Counted from the first letter of the stretch, positions 17,915 through 29,518 are shown. The stretch is DNA of 64,000 bases from Sandarakinorhabdus sp. AAP62 (GCF_000331225.1 NZ_ANFY01000011.1:62001-126000), one strand, 5' to 3'. Numbers and translations are program-made. The notes: generated by a model from the sequence alone, not told the origin.

Positions 17915-18629
17915 CGGCACCAACAAGGCCAAAGCCGGCAATCAGCATCGCCCAACTCGCCGGTTCCGGCACGGCACCGCCGGCGCCTTCGACGGCCAGG
18001 AAGGTGGCATTGGTGCCGGCCGTGCCGAACAGGCCCAAGCCGCCGGTCACCGACGACGTGAAGGCATATTCGAACTGCTCGGTCCCAAGCAGGAACGGGC
18101 TCGGCCCCTGCAGCTGGGCGGCATTGAAGCCGGCATCCAGCGTGTCGCCCACCAGACGCATCGAACTGCCCAGCCCGATCAGGGCATCGTTCAGCAGCGC
18201 ATTAAGGCTGGCGAAATTGGCGCCATTCTCGCCGGTGAGCAGGATATTGCCGCCACTGGCCAGATAGGCGGACATGGCGGCCAGCTCATCCGCCGTGTAA
18301 GCGTCATCGGGCGCCAAGCCGATGTAGAGATCATAATCGGCAAGCACGACCGGATTGACGACGCTGGCGGCGCTGTACACCTCGGCCAGATAGCCAAGGC
18401 TTTGATAATGGGTCACCAGGCCGGTCACACCGTCCGAGATGGTGGCGCTGCGCGTGGTCGTGTGCACCAGCACGCGATTGCCCTCCACGATGTTGCGGAA
18501 GAAATTCTGGTTGCCGCTATTGGTCGCGACCCGGTTGATGATGTTGCTGTCGCCTGAGAGGAACAGGGCAGCAGAAGCCGGCAGGGCGGTCAGAGCGGCA
18601 ATGGCCGCAGCAGTGAGCAAACGAAACAT
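17883..18629 (-). CDS. PEP-CTERM sorted exported protein
   Basis: About 248 residues: a signal peptide (MFRLLTAAAIAALTALPASA), an Asn/Ala-rich middle and a C-terminal PEP-CTERM anchor (VPEPASWAM, a hydrophobic stretch, then RRRQ). The middle resembles a glutamine-amidotransferase-like fold used by some adhesin-type proteins (YLASGGNILLTGENGANF). Such proteins are cut by an exosortase, which is not encoded in this window. The ATG at 18629 is preceded by GGGGGAATCGT, a leader nearly identical to that of the PEP-CTERM gene at 44745-45470. Confidence 0.85.
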   Translation of the reverse strand: MFRLLTAAAIAALTALPASAALFLSGDSNIINRVATNSGNQNFFRNIVEGNRVLVHTTTRSATISDGVTGLVTHYQSLGYLAEVYSAASVVNPVVLADYDLYIGLAPDDAYTADELAAMSAYLASGGNILLTGENGANFASLNALLNDALIGLGSSMRLVGDTLDAGFNAAQLQGPSPFLLGTEQFEYAFTSSVTGGLGLFGTAGTNATFLAVEGAGGAVPEPASWAMLIAGFGLVGAVRRRQRVAAA

Positions 18630-18787
18630 GACGATTCCCCCAAACTGAACATGAACAACGTGGTACTTTTTGGTTAATATCAAAGTTTCGTTTGCCCGGC
18701 AATGGGCTCCGGCCGTTACCCTCCCCAACTTGGCCCTTGCCCGTCACGCCGCAATTGCTAGGGGAAAGGCCCGAGGGAGAGCCGCCC

Positions 18788-20320
18788 ATGCTGAAGCAAC
18801 TGGAAGAACTGGAACGCCGCCGTGACGCTGCCCGCATGGGTGGTGGGGAAAAGCGCATCGAGGCCCAGCACAAGAAGGGCCGGCTCACGGCGCGGGAACG
18901 GCTCGATATCCTGCTCGATCCCGGCAGCTTCGAAGAGCTCGACATGTATGTGGAGCATAACTGCACCGAATTCGGCATGGCGGAGCAGAAGATCCCCGGC
19001 GACGGCGTGGTGACGGGCAGCGGCACCATCAATGGCCGGCTGGTCTTCGTCTTCTCCCAGGATTTCACCGTGTTCGGCGGCTCGCTGTCGGAACGCCATG
19101 CCCAGAAGATCTGCAAGGTCATGGACACGGCGATGAAGGTTGGCGCGCCGGTGATCGGCCTCAATGATTCGGGCGGCGCGCGCATCCAGGAAGGCGTGGC
19201 CAGCCTGGGCGGCTATGCCGAAGTGTTCCAGCGCAACGTGCTGGCATCGGGCGTGGTACCGCAGATTTCCCTCATCATGGGCCCCTGCGCCGGCGGTGCC
19301 GTCTATTCGCCGGCCATGACCGACTTCATCTTCATGGTGAAGGATTCGAGCTACATGTTCGTCACCGGCCCCGATGTGGTGAAAACGGTGACCAACGAGG
19401 TGGTAACCCAGGAAGAACTGGGCGGCGCCATCACCCACAGCACCAAATCCGGCGTGGCCGATCTGGCGCTGGAGGATGATATCGACGCACTGCTGCGCAC
19501 CCGGATGTTCTTTGATTTCCTGCCCCTGAACAACCGCGAGGATGCGCCATTCCGGCCGACCAGCGATGATCCGCTGCGGGTGGACCACAGCCTCGACACG
19601 CTGATCCCGGCCAGCGCCGCCAAGCCTTACGACATGCACGAGCTGATCCAGAAGGTTGCCGACGATGGCGAATTCTTCGAGCTGCAGCCCGGCCATGCCG
19701 GCAACATCATCATCGGCTTTGCCCGCATCGAAGGCCACACGGTGGGCATCGTCGCCAACCAGCCGATGGTGCTGGCCGGCTGCCTCGACATCAATGCGTC
19801 AAAGAAGGCGGGGCGTTTCGTGCGCTTCTGCGACGCCTTCAACATTCCGATCGTGACGTTCGTGGATGTGCCCGGCTTCCTGCCAGGCGTGGCGCAGGAA
19901 TATGGCGGCATCATCAAGCATGGCGCCAAACTGCTGTTTGCCTATGCCGAAGCCACCGTGCCGAAAATCACCGTGATCACCCGCAAGGCCTATGGCGGCG
20001 CCTATGACGTGATGGCCTCGAAACATCTGCGCGGCGATCTGAACTTCGCCTGGCCCACCGCCGAAATCGCCGTGATGGGCGCCAAGGGCGCGGTGGAAAT
20101 CATCTTCCGCCAGGATATCGGCGACAAGGACAAGATCGCGGCGCGCACCGCCGAATATGAAGCGCGCTTCGCCAATCCGTTCGTGGCGGCATCGATGGGC
20201 TTCATCGATGAAGTGATCATGCCGCATGCGACGCGGCGGCGAATCGCGACGGGGCTGCGGAAACTGCGCAACAAGACGCTCGAGAACCCGTGGAAAAAGC
20301 ACGACAATATTCCGCTATAA
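18788..20320 (+). CDS. pccB: Propionyl-CoA carboxylase, beta (carboxyltransferase) chain
   Basis: 510 residues, full length for PccB. Two crotonase-like carboxyltransferase domains are visible, with oxyanion stretches ([25 protein letters not shown]) in the first and ([23 protein letters not shown] in parts, [11 protein letters not shown]) in the second. With the biotin-carrying alpha chain (pccA, 21823) it turns propionyl-CoA into methylmalonyl-CoA. GGGAGA lies seven bases upstream of the ATG. Two unrelated small genes separate it from pccA. Confidence 0.95.
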   Translation: MLKQLEELERRRDAARMGGGEKRIEAQHKKGRLTARERLDILLDPGSFEELDMYVEHNCTEFGMAEQKIPGDGVVTGSGTINGRLVFVFSQDFTVFGGSLSERHAQKICKVMDTAMKVGAPVIGLNDSGGARIQEGVASLGGYAEVFQRNVLASGVVPQISLIMGPCAGGAVYSPAMTDFIFMVKDSSYMFVTGPDVVKTVTNEVVTQEELGGAITHSTKSGVADLALEDDIDALLRTRMFFDFLPLNNREDAPFRPTSDDPLRVDHSLDTLIPASAAKPYDMHELIQKVADDGEFFELQPGHAGNIIIGFARIEGHTVGIVANQPMVLAGCLDINASKKAGRFVRFCDAFNIPIVTFVDVPGFLPGVAQEYGGIIKHGAKLLFAYAEATVPKITVITRKAYGGAYDVMASKHLRGDLNFAWPTAEIAVMGAKGAVEIIFRQDIGDKDKIAARTAEYEARFANPFVAASMGFIDEVIMPHATRRRIATGLRKLRNKTLENPWKKHDNIPL

Positions 20321-20345
20321 GGCTGGGTTTTCCCAATTTTTCGTT

Positions 20346-20444
20346 GTCATGCTGGCGCAGGCCAGCATCCACAGTTGCACTTGGTCCATCCTTGATTGCA
20401 CGCGGACGCTCCCGGAGGTCGATGCTGGCCTGCGCCAGCATGAC
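20346..20444. repeat. Dispersed palindromic repeat, family A (paired arms)
   Basis: Two perfect 24-bp inverted arms (20346-20369 and 20421-20444), each with the core TGCTGGCGCAGGCCAGCA or its complement, flank a 51-bp spacer. Each arm is itself nearly palindromic. The same arms recur as a pair at 46562-46640 and singly at 40151-40173. The element could fold into a long hairpin after the pccB stop. Confidence 0.9.
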
Positions 20445-20514
20445 GGGATCTTTGGGGTGAGAGCGCGCTTCTGCCCCGCGTGACAATCAACCGGCGCCGC
20501 CCTACACCCCAGCC

Positions 20515-20982
20515 ATGCCCGACACCTATCTCGTCTGGAAATTCCTGCACATCACCGGTGTCGTGATGCTGATGGGCAACATCACCGTCACGGCGATCTG
20601 GAAATATTTCGCCGATCGTGACGGCCGCGGCCCGGTGCTGCAGTTCGCCCAGAAACTCATCACCTATACTGATTGGTCGATGACCGTGTGGGGCGTGATT
20701 CTCACCATGATCGGCGGCTATGGCCTTGCCATCGAAGGACAATTTGATCTTTTCAGCGGGTGGCTGCTGTGGGCGCAGGTCTGTTTCGTGGTCGCCGGAC
20801 TGATCTGGATGGGGCTGATCGTGCCGATCCAGATCAAGAGCGCACGCATGACCAGCAGTTTTGGTAGCGGCCCGGTGCCCGATACCTACAAGGCTTTGTC
20901 AAAGCGATGGATTTTCTGGGGCCTCGTCTCCACCGTGCCGCTGGTGACGGCGCTGTGGCTGATGATCGCCCGACCGATGTGA
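20515..20982 (+). CDS. DUF2269-family integral membrane protein
   Basis: 155 residues with four hydrophobic segments. The first helix LVWKFLHITGVVMLMGNITVTA is the hallmark of the DUF2269 family. A conserved His and Gly-rich spacing in that helix might bind a cofactor, but this is not established. It stands alone between the family A repeat and urcA. Confidence 0.8.
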   Translation: MPDTYLVWKFLHITGVVMLMGNITVTAIWKYFADRDGRGPVLQFAQKLITYTDWSMTVWGVILTMIGGYGLAIEGQFDLFSGWLLWAQVCFVVAGLIWMGLIVPIQIKSARMTSSFGSGPVPDTYKALSKRWIFWGLVSTVPLVTALWLMIARPM

Positions 20983-21011
20983 CGGTGAGGTTGCAGAAAA
21001 AAGACTCTTAA

Positions 21012-21029
21012 ATGACAGTTCCGTGACAT
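21012..21029 (-). promoter_or_regulatory. PhoB-box-like direct repeat
   Basis: The minus strand reads ATGTCACGGAACTGTCAT, two TGTCA repeats with an 11-bp period. This matches 14 of 18 positions of the Pho box consensus of two CTGTCAT units around AAAA. It lies 65 bp upstream of urcA. Two further TGAC elements follow at 21041-21049 on the plus strand. The orientation is opposite to urcA, which weakens the case for activation of that gene. Confidence 0.3.
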
Positions 21030-21093
21030 TCTTGTTGCATTGACGTGACAAAGGTCGCATCATCCTCCCATCAAGTGTTTTGGGAGGTACATG

Positions 21094-21405
21094 ATGCGCA
21101 TCACGATGGTTCTTCTCGCCGCCGCAGCCTTTGCAATGCCGGCCATGGCTATCGAGCCCGGTTATGAACAATGGCAGGTGAAGGTGCAGACCGCCGATCT
21201 CGATCTGTCATCAGCCGAAGGTCAACGTGCGCTGGACAAGCGCCTGGCGCAGGCCCTGACTCGCCTGTGCGGCCAGCCAACCACCTTCACCCGCGAAGAT
21301 CTGGCCGCGCTTGAAGCCTGCCGCGCCGAAGCCATGCAGTCTGCTGCGCCGCAGATCGATGCTGCTCGCACCCTGCGAGCCGTGGCGGTTGCATCCAACC
21401 GCTGA
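21094..21405 (+). CDS. UrcA family protein
   Basis: About 103 residues: a signal peptide (ending around AMPAMA) and a mature domain with the UrcA pattern of V-x-x-x-DLDL, a conserved arginine-rich helix and two cysteines (LTRLCGQ and LEACRAE) that probably form a disulfide. The family is common in sphingomonads and caulobacters, and its function is unknown. Two ATGs stand together; the second (21094) is chosen because GGAGG lies six bases before it. Confidence 0.85.
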   Translation: MRITMVLLAAAAFAMPAMAIEPGYEQWQVKVQTADLDLSSAEGQRALDKRLAQALTRLCGQPTTFTREDLAALEACRAEAMQSAAPQIDAARTLRAVAVASNR

Positions 21406-21430
21406 CGGGTGTTTCCGTCTGAACCCGAAA

Positions 21431-21458
21431 GGGCCGGTGCTCACGCGCCGGCCCTTTT
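21431..21458 (+). terminator. Rho-independent terminator of urcA
   Basis: GGGCCGGTGC and GCGCCGGCCC pair over ten positions (one G-U) around a TCAC loop and are followed by TTTT. It begins 26 bases after the urcA stop. Confidence 0.85.
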
Positions 21459-21575
21459 GCTTTCAGCGGGTCGGCGACAGGCCTTCGAACGCGACGACAT
21501 CGCCGGCCAGGGCGGCAAGGGCGGCGGCGATGGTGGCAAACAGCAAACGCATGACAGGTTCCAGGTGCTGGGGGT

Positions 21576-21610
21576 GCCGGCGCTGCTGTGGGGGAGGCAG
21601 CAGCGCCGGC
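21576..21610. other. Long perfect hairpin upstream of pccA
   Basis: A 13-bp perfect stem (GCCGGCGCTGCTG with its complement) encloses a nine-base loop. It lies in the 417-bp gap between urcA and pccA. There is no T-run on either side, so it does not look like a factor-independent terminator. It may act on the pccA leader or simply be repeat-derived. Apart from this and the terminator, the gap holds no gene I can support. Confidence 0.5.
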
Positions 21611-21822
21611 GGGGGCGTGAGTGACGGTGACAGCCTGTGGGGGCAGAGGCTGCGCGGGGGAATGAGACCGTCTGTCACGCCTGCCTGCATGTGCTGATGC
21701 ACCGCACCCGCCACAAAGGCCAACAAGGCTTGTTGGTCAGGCTCATCGCCAAAATCGATATGTTGCATGACAGCCGTGCAACGTTATTGAGCAGTCAGAC
21801 GCGCAGCCGGGAGCCCCACGCC

Positions 21823-23829
<2,007 letters not shown>

Positions 23830-23979
23830 GGCACCGCCAGCGGCCGTGCGGCGAAACCGCAACCCTTGCCACGGGCGAGCCCGTCGCATGGCCCGTCACA
23901 CAGCAGCGCTCGCATCATCACGACATTGCAGACGCGGCCAACAATTGCCGAGAAAGTCCTTCGTTAACCTTTATCACTT

Positions 23980-24762
23980 ATGAACCCGTTCCGGATCTTT
24001 TGCATTCGGATTGGGTCGAACGTGATTTCCAAGGGTCGTCTTGCTTGTCTTTCGGCAGGTCTCATTGCCGTTGCGCCCGCCGCGGCGTCGGCCACGGTCA
24101 TCCTGTCGTCTGGCCCCGCCTCCCCCCTGCCAACCGAAGTGAGCGCCCGCGCCCGCTGGGGAGGCACCGGGTTCGAAGCGGTGATGCTGGAAGCCGGCAC
24201 CCAGGTGGCAGGCACCAGCCTCAATCCGGTCGGCACGCCGGCGTGGCAACTGGGCCAGCCGCACGCGTTTCGCCTGTTCTGGGATTGGACGGTTGGCACG
24301 CTGACCTGGCAGATCGATTTCAACCGCGACAACAGCTTTGGCACCGGTGAAACCGCCAGTTTCGCGCGGGTGGCGCGGATCGGCACCAGCTTTTCCTATA
24401 TCCTGCTCACCGCCAACAGCCGCACTTCGGGTGTCAACAGCAATGCGATCGACATCAGCAATCTGCGCATCAATGGCACCAACCTGGGCAGCTTCACGGC
24501 AGACAGCCTGAGCCCGTCCATCGGCCAGTTCTTCGAGCCGGATCCACTGGGCCCGCGCTTCCGATCGATCGAGATCCTGGGCGACCTGGTGTTCCGCAAC
24601 ACCGGCGGCAACGGCGCGTTCCAGAGCGAACGGCCGCGCATGCAGATCGATTTCCTCGGCATCGAACCGGTGCCGGAACCGGCCAGCTGGGTGATGCTGC
24701 TGACCGGATTTGGCGCCGTGGGTGCCGCCCTGCGCCGCAGCCGGAAGGCGGCGGCCGTCTGA
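23980..24762 (+). CDS. PEP-CTERM sorted exported protein
   Basis: 260 residues: a signal region (residues about 20-38, LACLSAGLIAVAPAAASA), a beta-rich middle with WDWTVGTLTWQIDFNRDNSFG, and a C-terminal anchor VPEPASWVMLLTGFGAVGAA plus basic end. The middle has the look of a choice-of-anchor surface domain. It should be exported and processed by an exosortase that is encoded elsewhere. Its leader does not share the GGGGGAATC motif of the other two PEP-CTERM genes. Confidence 0.82.
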   Translation: MNPFRIFCIRIGSNVISKGRLACLSAGLIAVAPAAASATVILSSGPASPLPTEVSARARWGGTGFEAVMLEAGTQVAGTSLNPVGTPAWQLGQPHAFRLFWDWTVGTLTWQIDFNRDNSFGTGETASFARVARIGTSFSYILLTANSRTSGVNSNAIDISNLRINGTNLGSFTADSLSPSIGQFFEPDPLGPRFRSIEILGDLVFRNTGGNGAFQSERPRMQIDFLGIEPVPEPASWVMLLTGFGAVGAALRRSRKAAAV

Positions 24763-24763
24763 T

Positions 24764-25588
24764 TCAGCCCTGGCGCAACTGGTCCAGCCCGGCGCGATAG
24801 CGGCGGCTGCCGGGCAGGCTTTGACCACTCGCCAGCGTCACCGAAAAATCGCCGCTGCCTTCGCTGGCCACGCTGACGATCGCGCCACCGCGAACCAGAT
24901 GGGCGCGGTGAATGCGCAGGAAGCCGTGCGGCGCCAATTCATCCGCCAGTGACGCCAGTGTCACCCGATGCAGCACGGCTCCGTGGACAGTGGCCAGCTC
25001 GACATAATTGCCGGCACTGCTGGCATGGCTGATCTCGTCCGGCGCCAGAAACAGCGTGCGGCTGCCATCCTTCACCGCCAGCCGGAAATCATCGCGCAGC
25101 GGCGCAGCCAGTGGCGCTGGCTGGGCGAGCAGGCGATCGAGCGCCCAGCCCAGCGCTGCCAACACCAGCAGCCACAGCACATCCTTGGGCCATTCGAACA
25201 GAAATTGCCGCACCAGTTCGGGCCAGCGATAGTGGTCGCCCGCCAGCCAATAGGCCAGACTGCGGCTGATCAACAGCCAGCCCACGTGCAGCAGCGCCAC
25301 CGGTGCCGACAGGCCGATCAACGCCGCCAGCGCCATCGGCCAGCGCCAAACGGCAAGCCGCCGCACCAGCCACCACCAGGGCAGCAGCAGCGCCACAAAG
25401 AAACTGGCGCTGGTCAATTCCAGGGCAAAGGCTTGCCAGGCCGGCAGATCGGGCAGCAAGGCGCGCGCCGAATTGCCATCCAGCACTGCCTTGGCCAGAA
25501 TCACCGCGATCACGACCGCGGTGGCCAGCCACCGCATGCCGCCTGTCCCTGATTGGTCGCCGCCTGTCCCCACCTGACTGCCGTTCAT
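24764..25588 (-). CDS. LytTR-family DNA-binding regulator with membrane domain
   Basis: About 274 residues. Four hydrophobic segments (roughly residues 18-145) are followed by a LytTR domain (LFLAPDEISHASSAGNYVELAT, FLRIHRAHLVRGGAIVSV). Such proteins bind DNA while anchored in the membrane and often regulate a neighbouring gene. An ATG at 25657 is open, but it would overlap the divergent acyltransferase start, so the ATG at 25588 is preferred; 25537 is also possible. The acyltransferase is the obvious candidate target. Confidence 0.8.
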   Translation of the reverse strand: MNGSQVGTGGDQSGTGGMRWLATAVVIAVILAKAVLDGNSARALLPDLPAWQAFALELTSASFFVALLLPWWWLVRRLAVWRWPMALAALIGLSAPVALLHVGWLLISRSLAYWLAGDHYRWPELVRQFLFEWPKDVLWLLVLAALGWALDRLLAQPAPLAAPLRDDFRLAVKDGSRTLFLAPDEISHASSAGNYVELATVHGAVLHRVTLASLADELAPHGFLRIHRAHLVRGGAIVSVASEGSGDFSVTLASGQSLPGSRRYRAGLDQLRQG

Positions 25589-25655
25589 CCCGCCACTGGT
25601 GCCCGCCGGCACTTCACCGCTGATTTGCCGGTAACACAAGGCGATTGTCCGGCGC

Positions 25656-26801
25656 ATGACAAACCCATCCGCCCGCCGTTACGATCTCGATTGGCTGCGC
25701 ATCGCCGCCTTCGCGCTGCTCATCCTCTATCACGCCGGCATGGCCTTTGTGCCGTGGGGCTGGCACATCAAGCTGGCCCGGCTCGACTGGCTGGAACCGG
25801 TGATGCTGTTCACCAACGCCTGGCGGTTGCTGCTGCTGTTCCTCATCTCTGGCATCGCCTCTGCCGCGATGCTGGGAAAGGGCAGCGGCGGCTTTCTCGC
25901 CAGCCGCAGCAAGCGCCTGCTGCTGCCGCTGCTGCTGGGCGTGGTGCTGATCGTGCCGCCGCAGCCGTGGGTGGAGGTGCAGGTGAACGGCGTGTGGAGC
26001 GGCAGCTTCCTCACCTTCTGGCAAAGCGAATATTTCGACTTTTCCAGCCGCCTTGGCCTGATCCTGCCGACGTGGAACCATCTGTGGTTCGTCGTCTATC
26101 TGTGGGCCTACACGGTCCTGCTGGCGCTGCTGCCGGCGGCGGTGCGGTCGAGGCTGGCGCGGGGCGCCTCCCACCTTCTGGCCGGCAACCGCCTGTTGTG
26201 GCTGCCGATATTGGCCATTGCCGCCATCCGCATCAGCCTCGCCGATCGCTTCCCGGAATCCCATGATCTGGTCAGCGACTGGTGCATGCACTGGGTCTAT
26301 GGCGGCAGCTTCTTCATCGGCGTGGCGATGGGCACGGCCGGGCCGCTGTGGGCCGGCATCGCACGGCTGTGGCGGGCAGGCCTGGTGCTGGGTGTGATCG
26401 GCTGGGCCGTCGTCGCCTGGATCAACGGCCAGCCCGGCGATCCCGACGGGGCGTTGCTTGCCCTCAGCCGCGCGGCGCGGGCCGTGCAGGCCTGGGGCAT
26501 GATCGTCGGCCTGCTGGGCGTGGCACAGCGCTGGCTGGCCTTTGATCACCCATGGCGTCAACCGCTGGCCGAAGCCGTGTTCCCGGCCTATCTGATCCAC
26601 CAGACCATCATCGTGCTGGCCGCCTGGTGGCTGCTGCCACTGGGACTGCCGCTGGCGATGCAGGCCGGATTGCTGCTGAGCACCACCATCATCGGCACGG
26701 CCGCCTTCTGCCTGATCACGGCGCGTATCGGCTGGCTGCGGCCATGGGCGGGCTATGGCGCCCTCAAGCCAGCAGCGGGGCCAGCGCGCCTTCGTGCCTG
26801 A
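25656..26801 (+). CDS. Membrane acyltransferase (OafA/OpgC-like acyltransferase family 3)
   Basis: 381 residues with about ten hydrophobic segments. The N-terminal RRYDLDWLRIAAFALLILYH contains the DxLR and late His signature of acyltransferase family 3, which move acyl or succinyl groups onto exported sugars. The segment LWFVVYLWAYTVLL and the C-terminal FPAYLIHQTIIV (conserved YLIH) support this. The LytTR gene diverges from it. Its last 38 bp overlap the convergent ogt gene. Confidence 0.85.
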   Translation: MTNPSARRYDLDWLRIAAFALLILYHAGMAFVPWGWHIKLARLDWLEPVMLFTNAWRLLLLFLISGIASAAMLGKGSGGFLASRSKRLLLPLLLGVVLIVPPQPWVEVQVNGVWSGSFLTFWQSEYFDFSSRLGLILPTWNHLWFVVYLWAYTVLLALLPAAVRSRLARGASHLLAGNRLLWLPILAIAAIRISLADRFPESHDLVSDWCMHWVYGGSFFIGVAMGTAGPLWAGIARLWRAGLVLGVIGWAVVAWINGQPGDPDGALLALSRAARAVQAWGMIVGLLGVAQRWLAFDHPWRQPLAEAVFPAYLIHQTIIVLAAWWLLPLGLPLAMQAGLLLSTTIIGTAAFCLITARIGWLRPWAGYGALKPAAGPARLRA

Positions 26802-27279
26802 GCAGCCAGGCCTTGCGCTCCACGCCACCCGCGTATCCCGTCAGCGCGCCGCCCGATCCGATCACCCGGTGACAGGGCACGACAATGCCGATGGGGTTGG
26901 CGCCATTGGCCAGGCCGACCGCGCGACTGGCCGAGGGCTGGCCGATGGCCGCGGCAAGCTGACCATAGCTGCGGGTCTCACCCGCCGGGATGCGGCGCAG
27001 CGCGGCCCACACCTTGCGCTGGAAATCGCTGCCGATGCCGGCGACGGGCAGCGCATCAAGTGCCGCCACATTGCCGGCGAAATAGGCCGCCAGGGCCTTC
27101 ACCAATGCCGGCGGGGCTGGCCCTTCGACAAGCTCGCCCCTGGGATGATGCCGGGCGAACAGCCGATGCATCCGGTCGGCATAATCGTGGAAGTCGAGCG
27201 CGTGCAGCGCGCCATCGGGCACGGTGATGGCGAGGAGATCACCTAGCGGACTGGTGATGCGAGAGAGGAGATGGCTCAT
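26764..27279 (-). CDS. ogt: Methylated-DNA--protein-cysteine methyltransferase
   Basis: About 171 residues. The acceptor cysteine is C136 in IVVPCHRVIG, preceded by the helix-turn-helix with the Arg finger (SASRAVGLANGANPI). It repairs O6-alkylguanine by transferring the alkyl group to itself. The ATG at 27279 has AGGA seven bases upstream; another ATG two codons earlier is open. No AraC-type Ada domain is fused. Confidence 0.94.
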   Translation of the reverse strand: MSHLLSRITSPLGDLLAITVPDGALHALDFHDYADRMHRLFARHHPRGELVEGPAPPALVKALAAYFAGNVAALDALPVAGIGSDFQRKVWAALRRIPAGETRSYGQLAAAIGQPSASRAVGLANGANPIGIVVPCHRVIGSGGALTGYAGGVERKAWLLRHEGALAPLLA

Positions 27280-27328
27280 AGCCATTTCCTACCCGGCTTC
27301 ACGATGGGATGCTGGCGGAAATCCGCCA

Positions 27329-28816
27329 TCATGTCCGGCAGCTGAGCCCACCCTGATTATTGACCCCGCATTCAGCCCGCTGTTCGCCCACGGCAAAGCG
27401 CACCAGCAGCGCGCCGGCCTGGGCCAGCCGCACCGCATCGGCCACCGACTTGACCGGCTGGCCGCCAACACTTTCGATCAGCGCACCAGGACGCAGGAAA
27501 CGCGCGGCCGGGGCATTGCCATCGATGGCGACCACCACCACGCCCTGTTCGGGCAGGCCGGCGCCCAATTCCTGGGCATAGGCCGGCGACAGATTGGCCA
27601 GCGTCACGCCGGTGAGGATGGAGCGGGCCGCGATGCGCGTCAGGCTGCGCGGCGGGTTTTCCGGCGGGGCGGCCAGGATCACCGGCACCTGCCGCTGCGC
27701 GCCGTCGCGCCAGATCTGGACATTCAGCGTGGTGCCAACGCCTTCGGTGGCAAGGCTGTAGCGCAGCTGGCCACCGTTCGCGACTTCCTTGCCGTCCACG
27801 CTGCGCAGCACGTCGCCCACCCTGATGCCGGCACGCGCGCCCGGGCTGCCGGGCACCACCGCTGTCACCAGCAGGCCGCCGGGGCGATCGAGGCCGAGCT
27901 GCTTTGCCGTGTCGGCCGTGAGGGCTTCACCTTCCACGCCGATCCAGCCGGAAACCAGCTTGCCCTTGTCGGCCGCGTTCAGGAACACGCGCACCATCTT
28001 GGATGGAATGGCAAAGCCGATGCCGTTGGAACCGCCGCCGCGGCTGAAGATGGCGGTGGGCACACCAATCAGCCGGCCTTGCGCATCCAGCAGCGCGCCG
28101 CCGCTGTTGCCGGGGTTGATGGCCGCGTCGGTCTGGATGAAGAACTGCCAATCGGAAACGCCGATGCCGGTGCGGGCCACAGCCGAGACAATGCCGGTCG
28201 TCACTGTCTGGCCAACGCCAAAGGGATTGCCGATGGCCACGGTGACATCGCCAACCTCGACCCGGTCGGAATCAGCCATGCGGATGACGGGCAGCACGGC
28301 ACCTTCGGTTTCAACCTTCAACAGCGCCAGATCAAGCCGCGGATCGGCAAACAATATCTTCGCCTTGAACTCGCGCCGATCGGCCAGCGCGACCAGGATC
28401 TGATCGGCGCCTTCCACCACATGATTGTTGGTGATGATCAGGCCATCAGCGCCGACGATCACGCCCGATCCCAGCGATTGCGACACGCGCGGTTGCACGG
28501 GCGCGCCGCCAAAGAAGCGCTGGATGAATTCCTCGTTCAGACTGCGCGGGCGGCGATCGACCGTGGCGGTGTAGATGTTGACGACGGCCGGCGCCGCGGT
28601 CTTGACCACCGGCGAGAAGCTCAGCGCCACCTGGCCAGCGGCGGGCACGGCGCGGGGCACTTCGCTTGTATCCATCGGCGGGATTTGTGCCGCGACATGA
28701 CCGGTGTCGGACAGGCGGGCGACGCCCACCGCCAGCCCGACCCCGGCCAGCAAGCCGATCGTTGCGCCAACCGCGATTTTCGTGCCCTGCACCATGCGTG
28801 TGAAGATCCTGTTCAT
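27329..28816 (-). CDS. Periplasmic serine endoprotease, DegP/DegQ family
   Basis: 495 residues. An N-terminal hydrophobic segment (about 13-32) serves as membrane anchor or uncleaved signal. The trypsin-like domain has the complete triad H132 (TNNHVVEG), D162 (RLDLALL) and S238 (NPGNSGG). Two PDZ domains follow (about 280-370 and 395-480). It should degrade or refold misfolded envelope proteins. The C-terminus ends with a Cys-containing tail unlike typical DegQ. The gap to the GST gene is about 75 bp. Confidence 0.93.
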   Translation of the reverse strand: MNRIFTRMVQGTKIAVGATIGLLAGVGLAVGVARLSDTGHVAAQIPPMDTSEVPRAVPAAGQVALSFSPVVKTAAPAVVNIYTATVDRRPRSLNEEFIQRFFGGAPVQPRVSQSLGSGVIVGADGLIITNNHVVEGADQILVALADRREFKAKILFADPRLDLALLKVETEGAVLPVIRMADSDRVEVGDVTVAIGNPFGVGQTVTTGIVSAVARTGIGVSDWQFFIQTDAAINPGNSGGALLDAQGRLIGVPTAIFSRGGGSNGIGFAIPSKMVRVFLNAADKGKLVSGWIGVEGEALTADTAKQLGLDRPGGLLVTAVVPGSPGARAGIRVGDVLRSVDGKEVANGGQLRYSLATEGVGTTLNVQIWRDGAQRQVPVILAAPPENPPRSLTRIAARSILTGVTLANLSPAYAQELGAGLPEQGVVVVAIDGNAPAARFLRPGALIESVGGQPVKSVADAVRLAQAGALLVRFAVGEQRAECGVNNQGGLSCRT

Positions 28817-28891
28817 TTCACCGAGATTGCTGCGTGAAGTTTAAGCAGCCATGAATATGGGGAGCGATTTGGCTTTGCGAAGGGGGAATCC

Positions 28892-29518
28892 ATGAAACTC
28901 TGGCACTGCCGCGATGCACGCAGCTTCCGGGCGCTGTGGGCACTGGAAGAACTGGGCCTGCCCTATGAGCTGGTGCTGCTGCCCTTCCCGCCGCGCTGGC
29001 TGGAACCGAGCTTCCTCGAAATCAACCCGCTCGGCACCATCCCGTTCTTCACCGACGGTGACGTGAAGATGACGGAAAGCGCCGCCATCTGCCAATATCT
29101 GGCCGACACTTATGGAGGAGACGGGGCAGGTGCCCTGCGCGTGATGCCGGGCGATCCGCGGTACGGCGATTATCTCAATTTCCTGCACCAGTCGGATGCG
29201 ACACTCACCTTTCCGCAGACTTTGGTGCTGCGCTACACGCTGCTGGAAAAGCCGGAGAATCGGAACCCGAAGGTGGCGAACGACTATCGCCGCTGGTTCA
29301 TCGCCCGCACCATCTGGGCCGAACGCGCGCTGGCCGATGGCCGGCCATGGCTGTGCGGCGATGAATTCACCGTGGCCGATATCGCGGTTGCCTATGCGCT
29401 GCTGCTGGCCGGCAATCTGGGGCATCTGGGTGAAGTGGGGCCGCATTTGCTGTCCTACTGGGAGCGCTGCCAGTCCCGCGAAGGCTTCCAGCGCGCCAAG
29501 GCGGCGCAACGGAGCTAA
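28892..29518 (+). CDS. Glutathione S-transferase family protein
   Basis: 208 residues. The thioredoxin-like N-terminal domain includes RSFRALWALEELGLPYEL with a candidate catalytic Ser, the cis-Pro region NPLGTIPFFTD and the glutathione-binding ESAAICQYL. The all-helical C-terminal domain has the N-capping FTVADIAVAYAL. Substrate unknown. It is the last GC-rich gene before the AT-rich island begins, right after its stop. Confidence 0.9.
   Translation: MKLWHCRDARSFRALWALEELGLPYELVLLPFPPRWLEPSFLEINPLGTIPFFTDGDVKMTESAAICQYLADTYGGDGAGALRVMPGDPRYGDYLNFLHQSDATLTFPQTLVLRYTLLEKPENRNPKVANDYRRWFIARTIWAERALADGRPWLCGDEFTVADIAVAYALLLAGNLGHLGEVGPHLLSYWERCQSREGFQRAKAAQRS

Noticed and set aside
21463-21768. 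Minus-strand frame of 101 codons between urcA and pccA, ending in a signal-like stretch
   Set aside because: Pro-rich middle crosses the hairpin at 21576-21610, no Shine-Dalgarno, no family. Not enough to call a gene.
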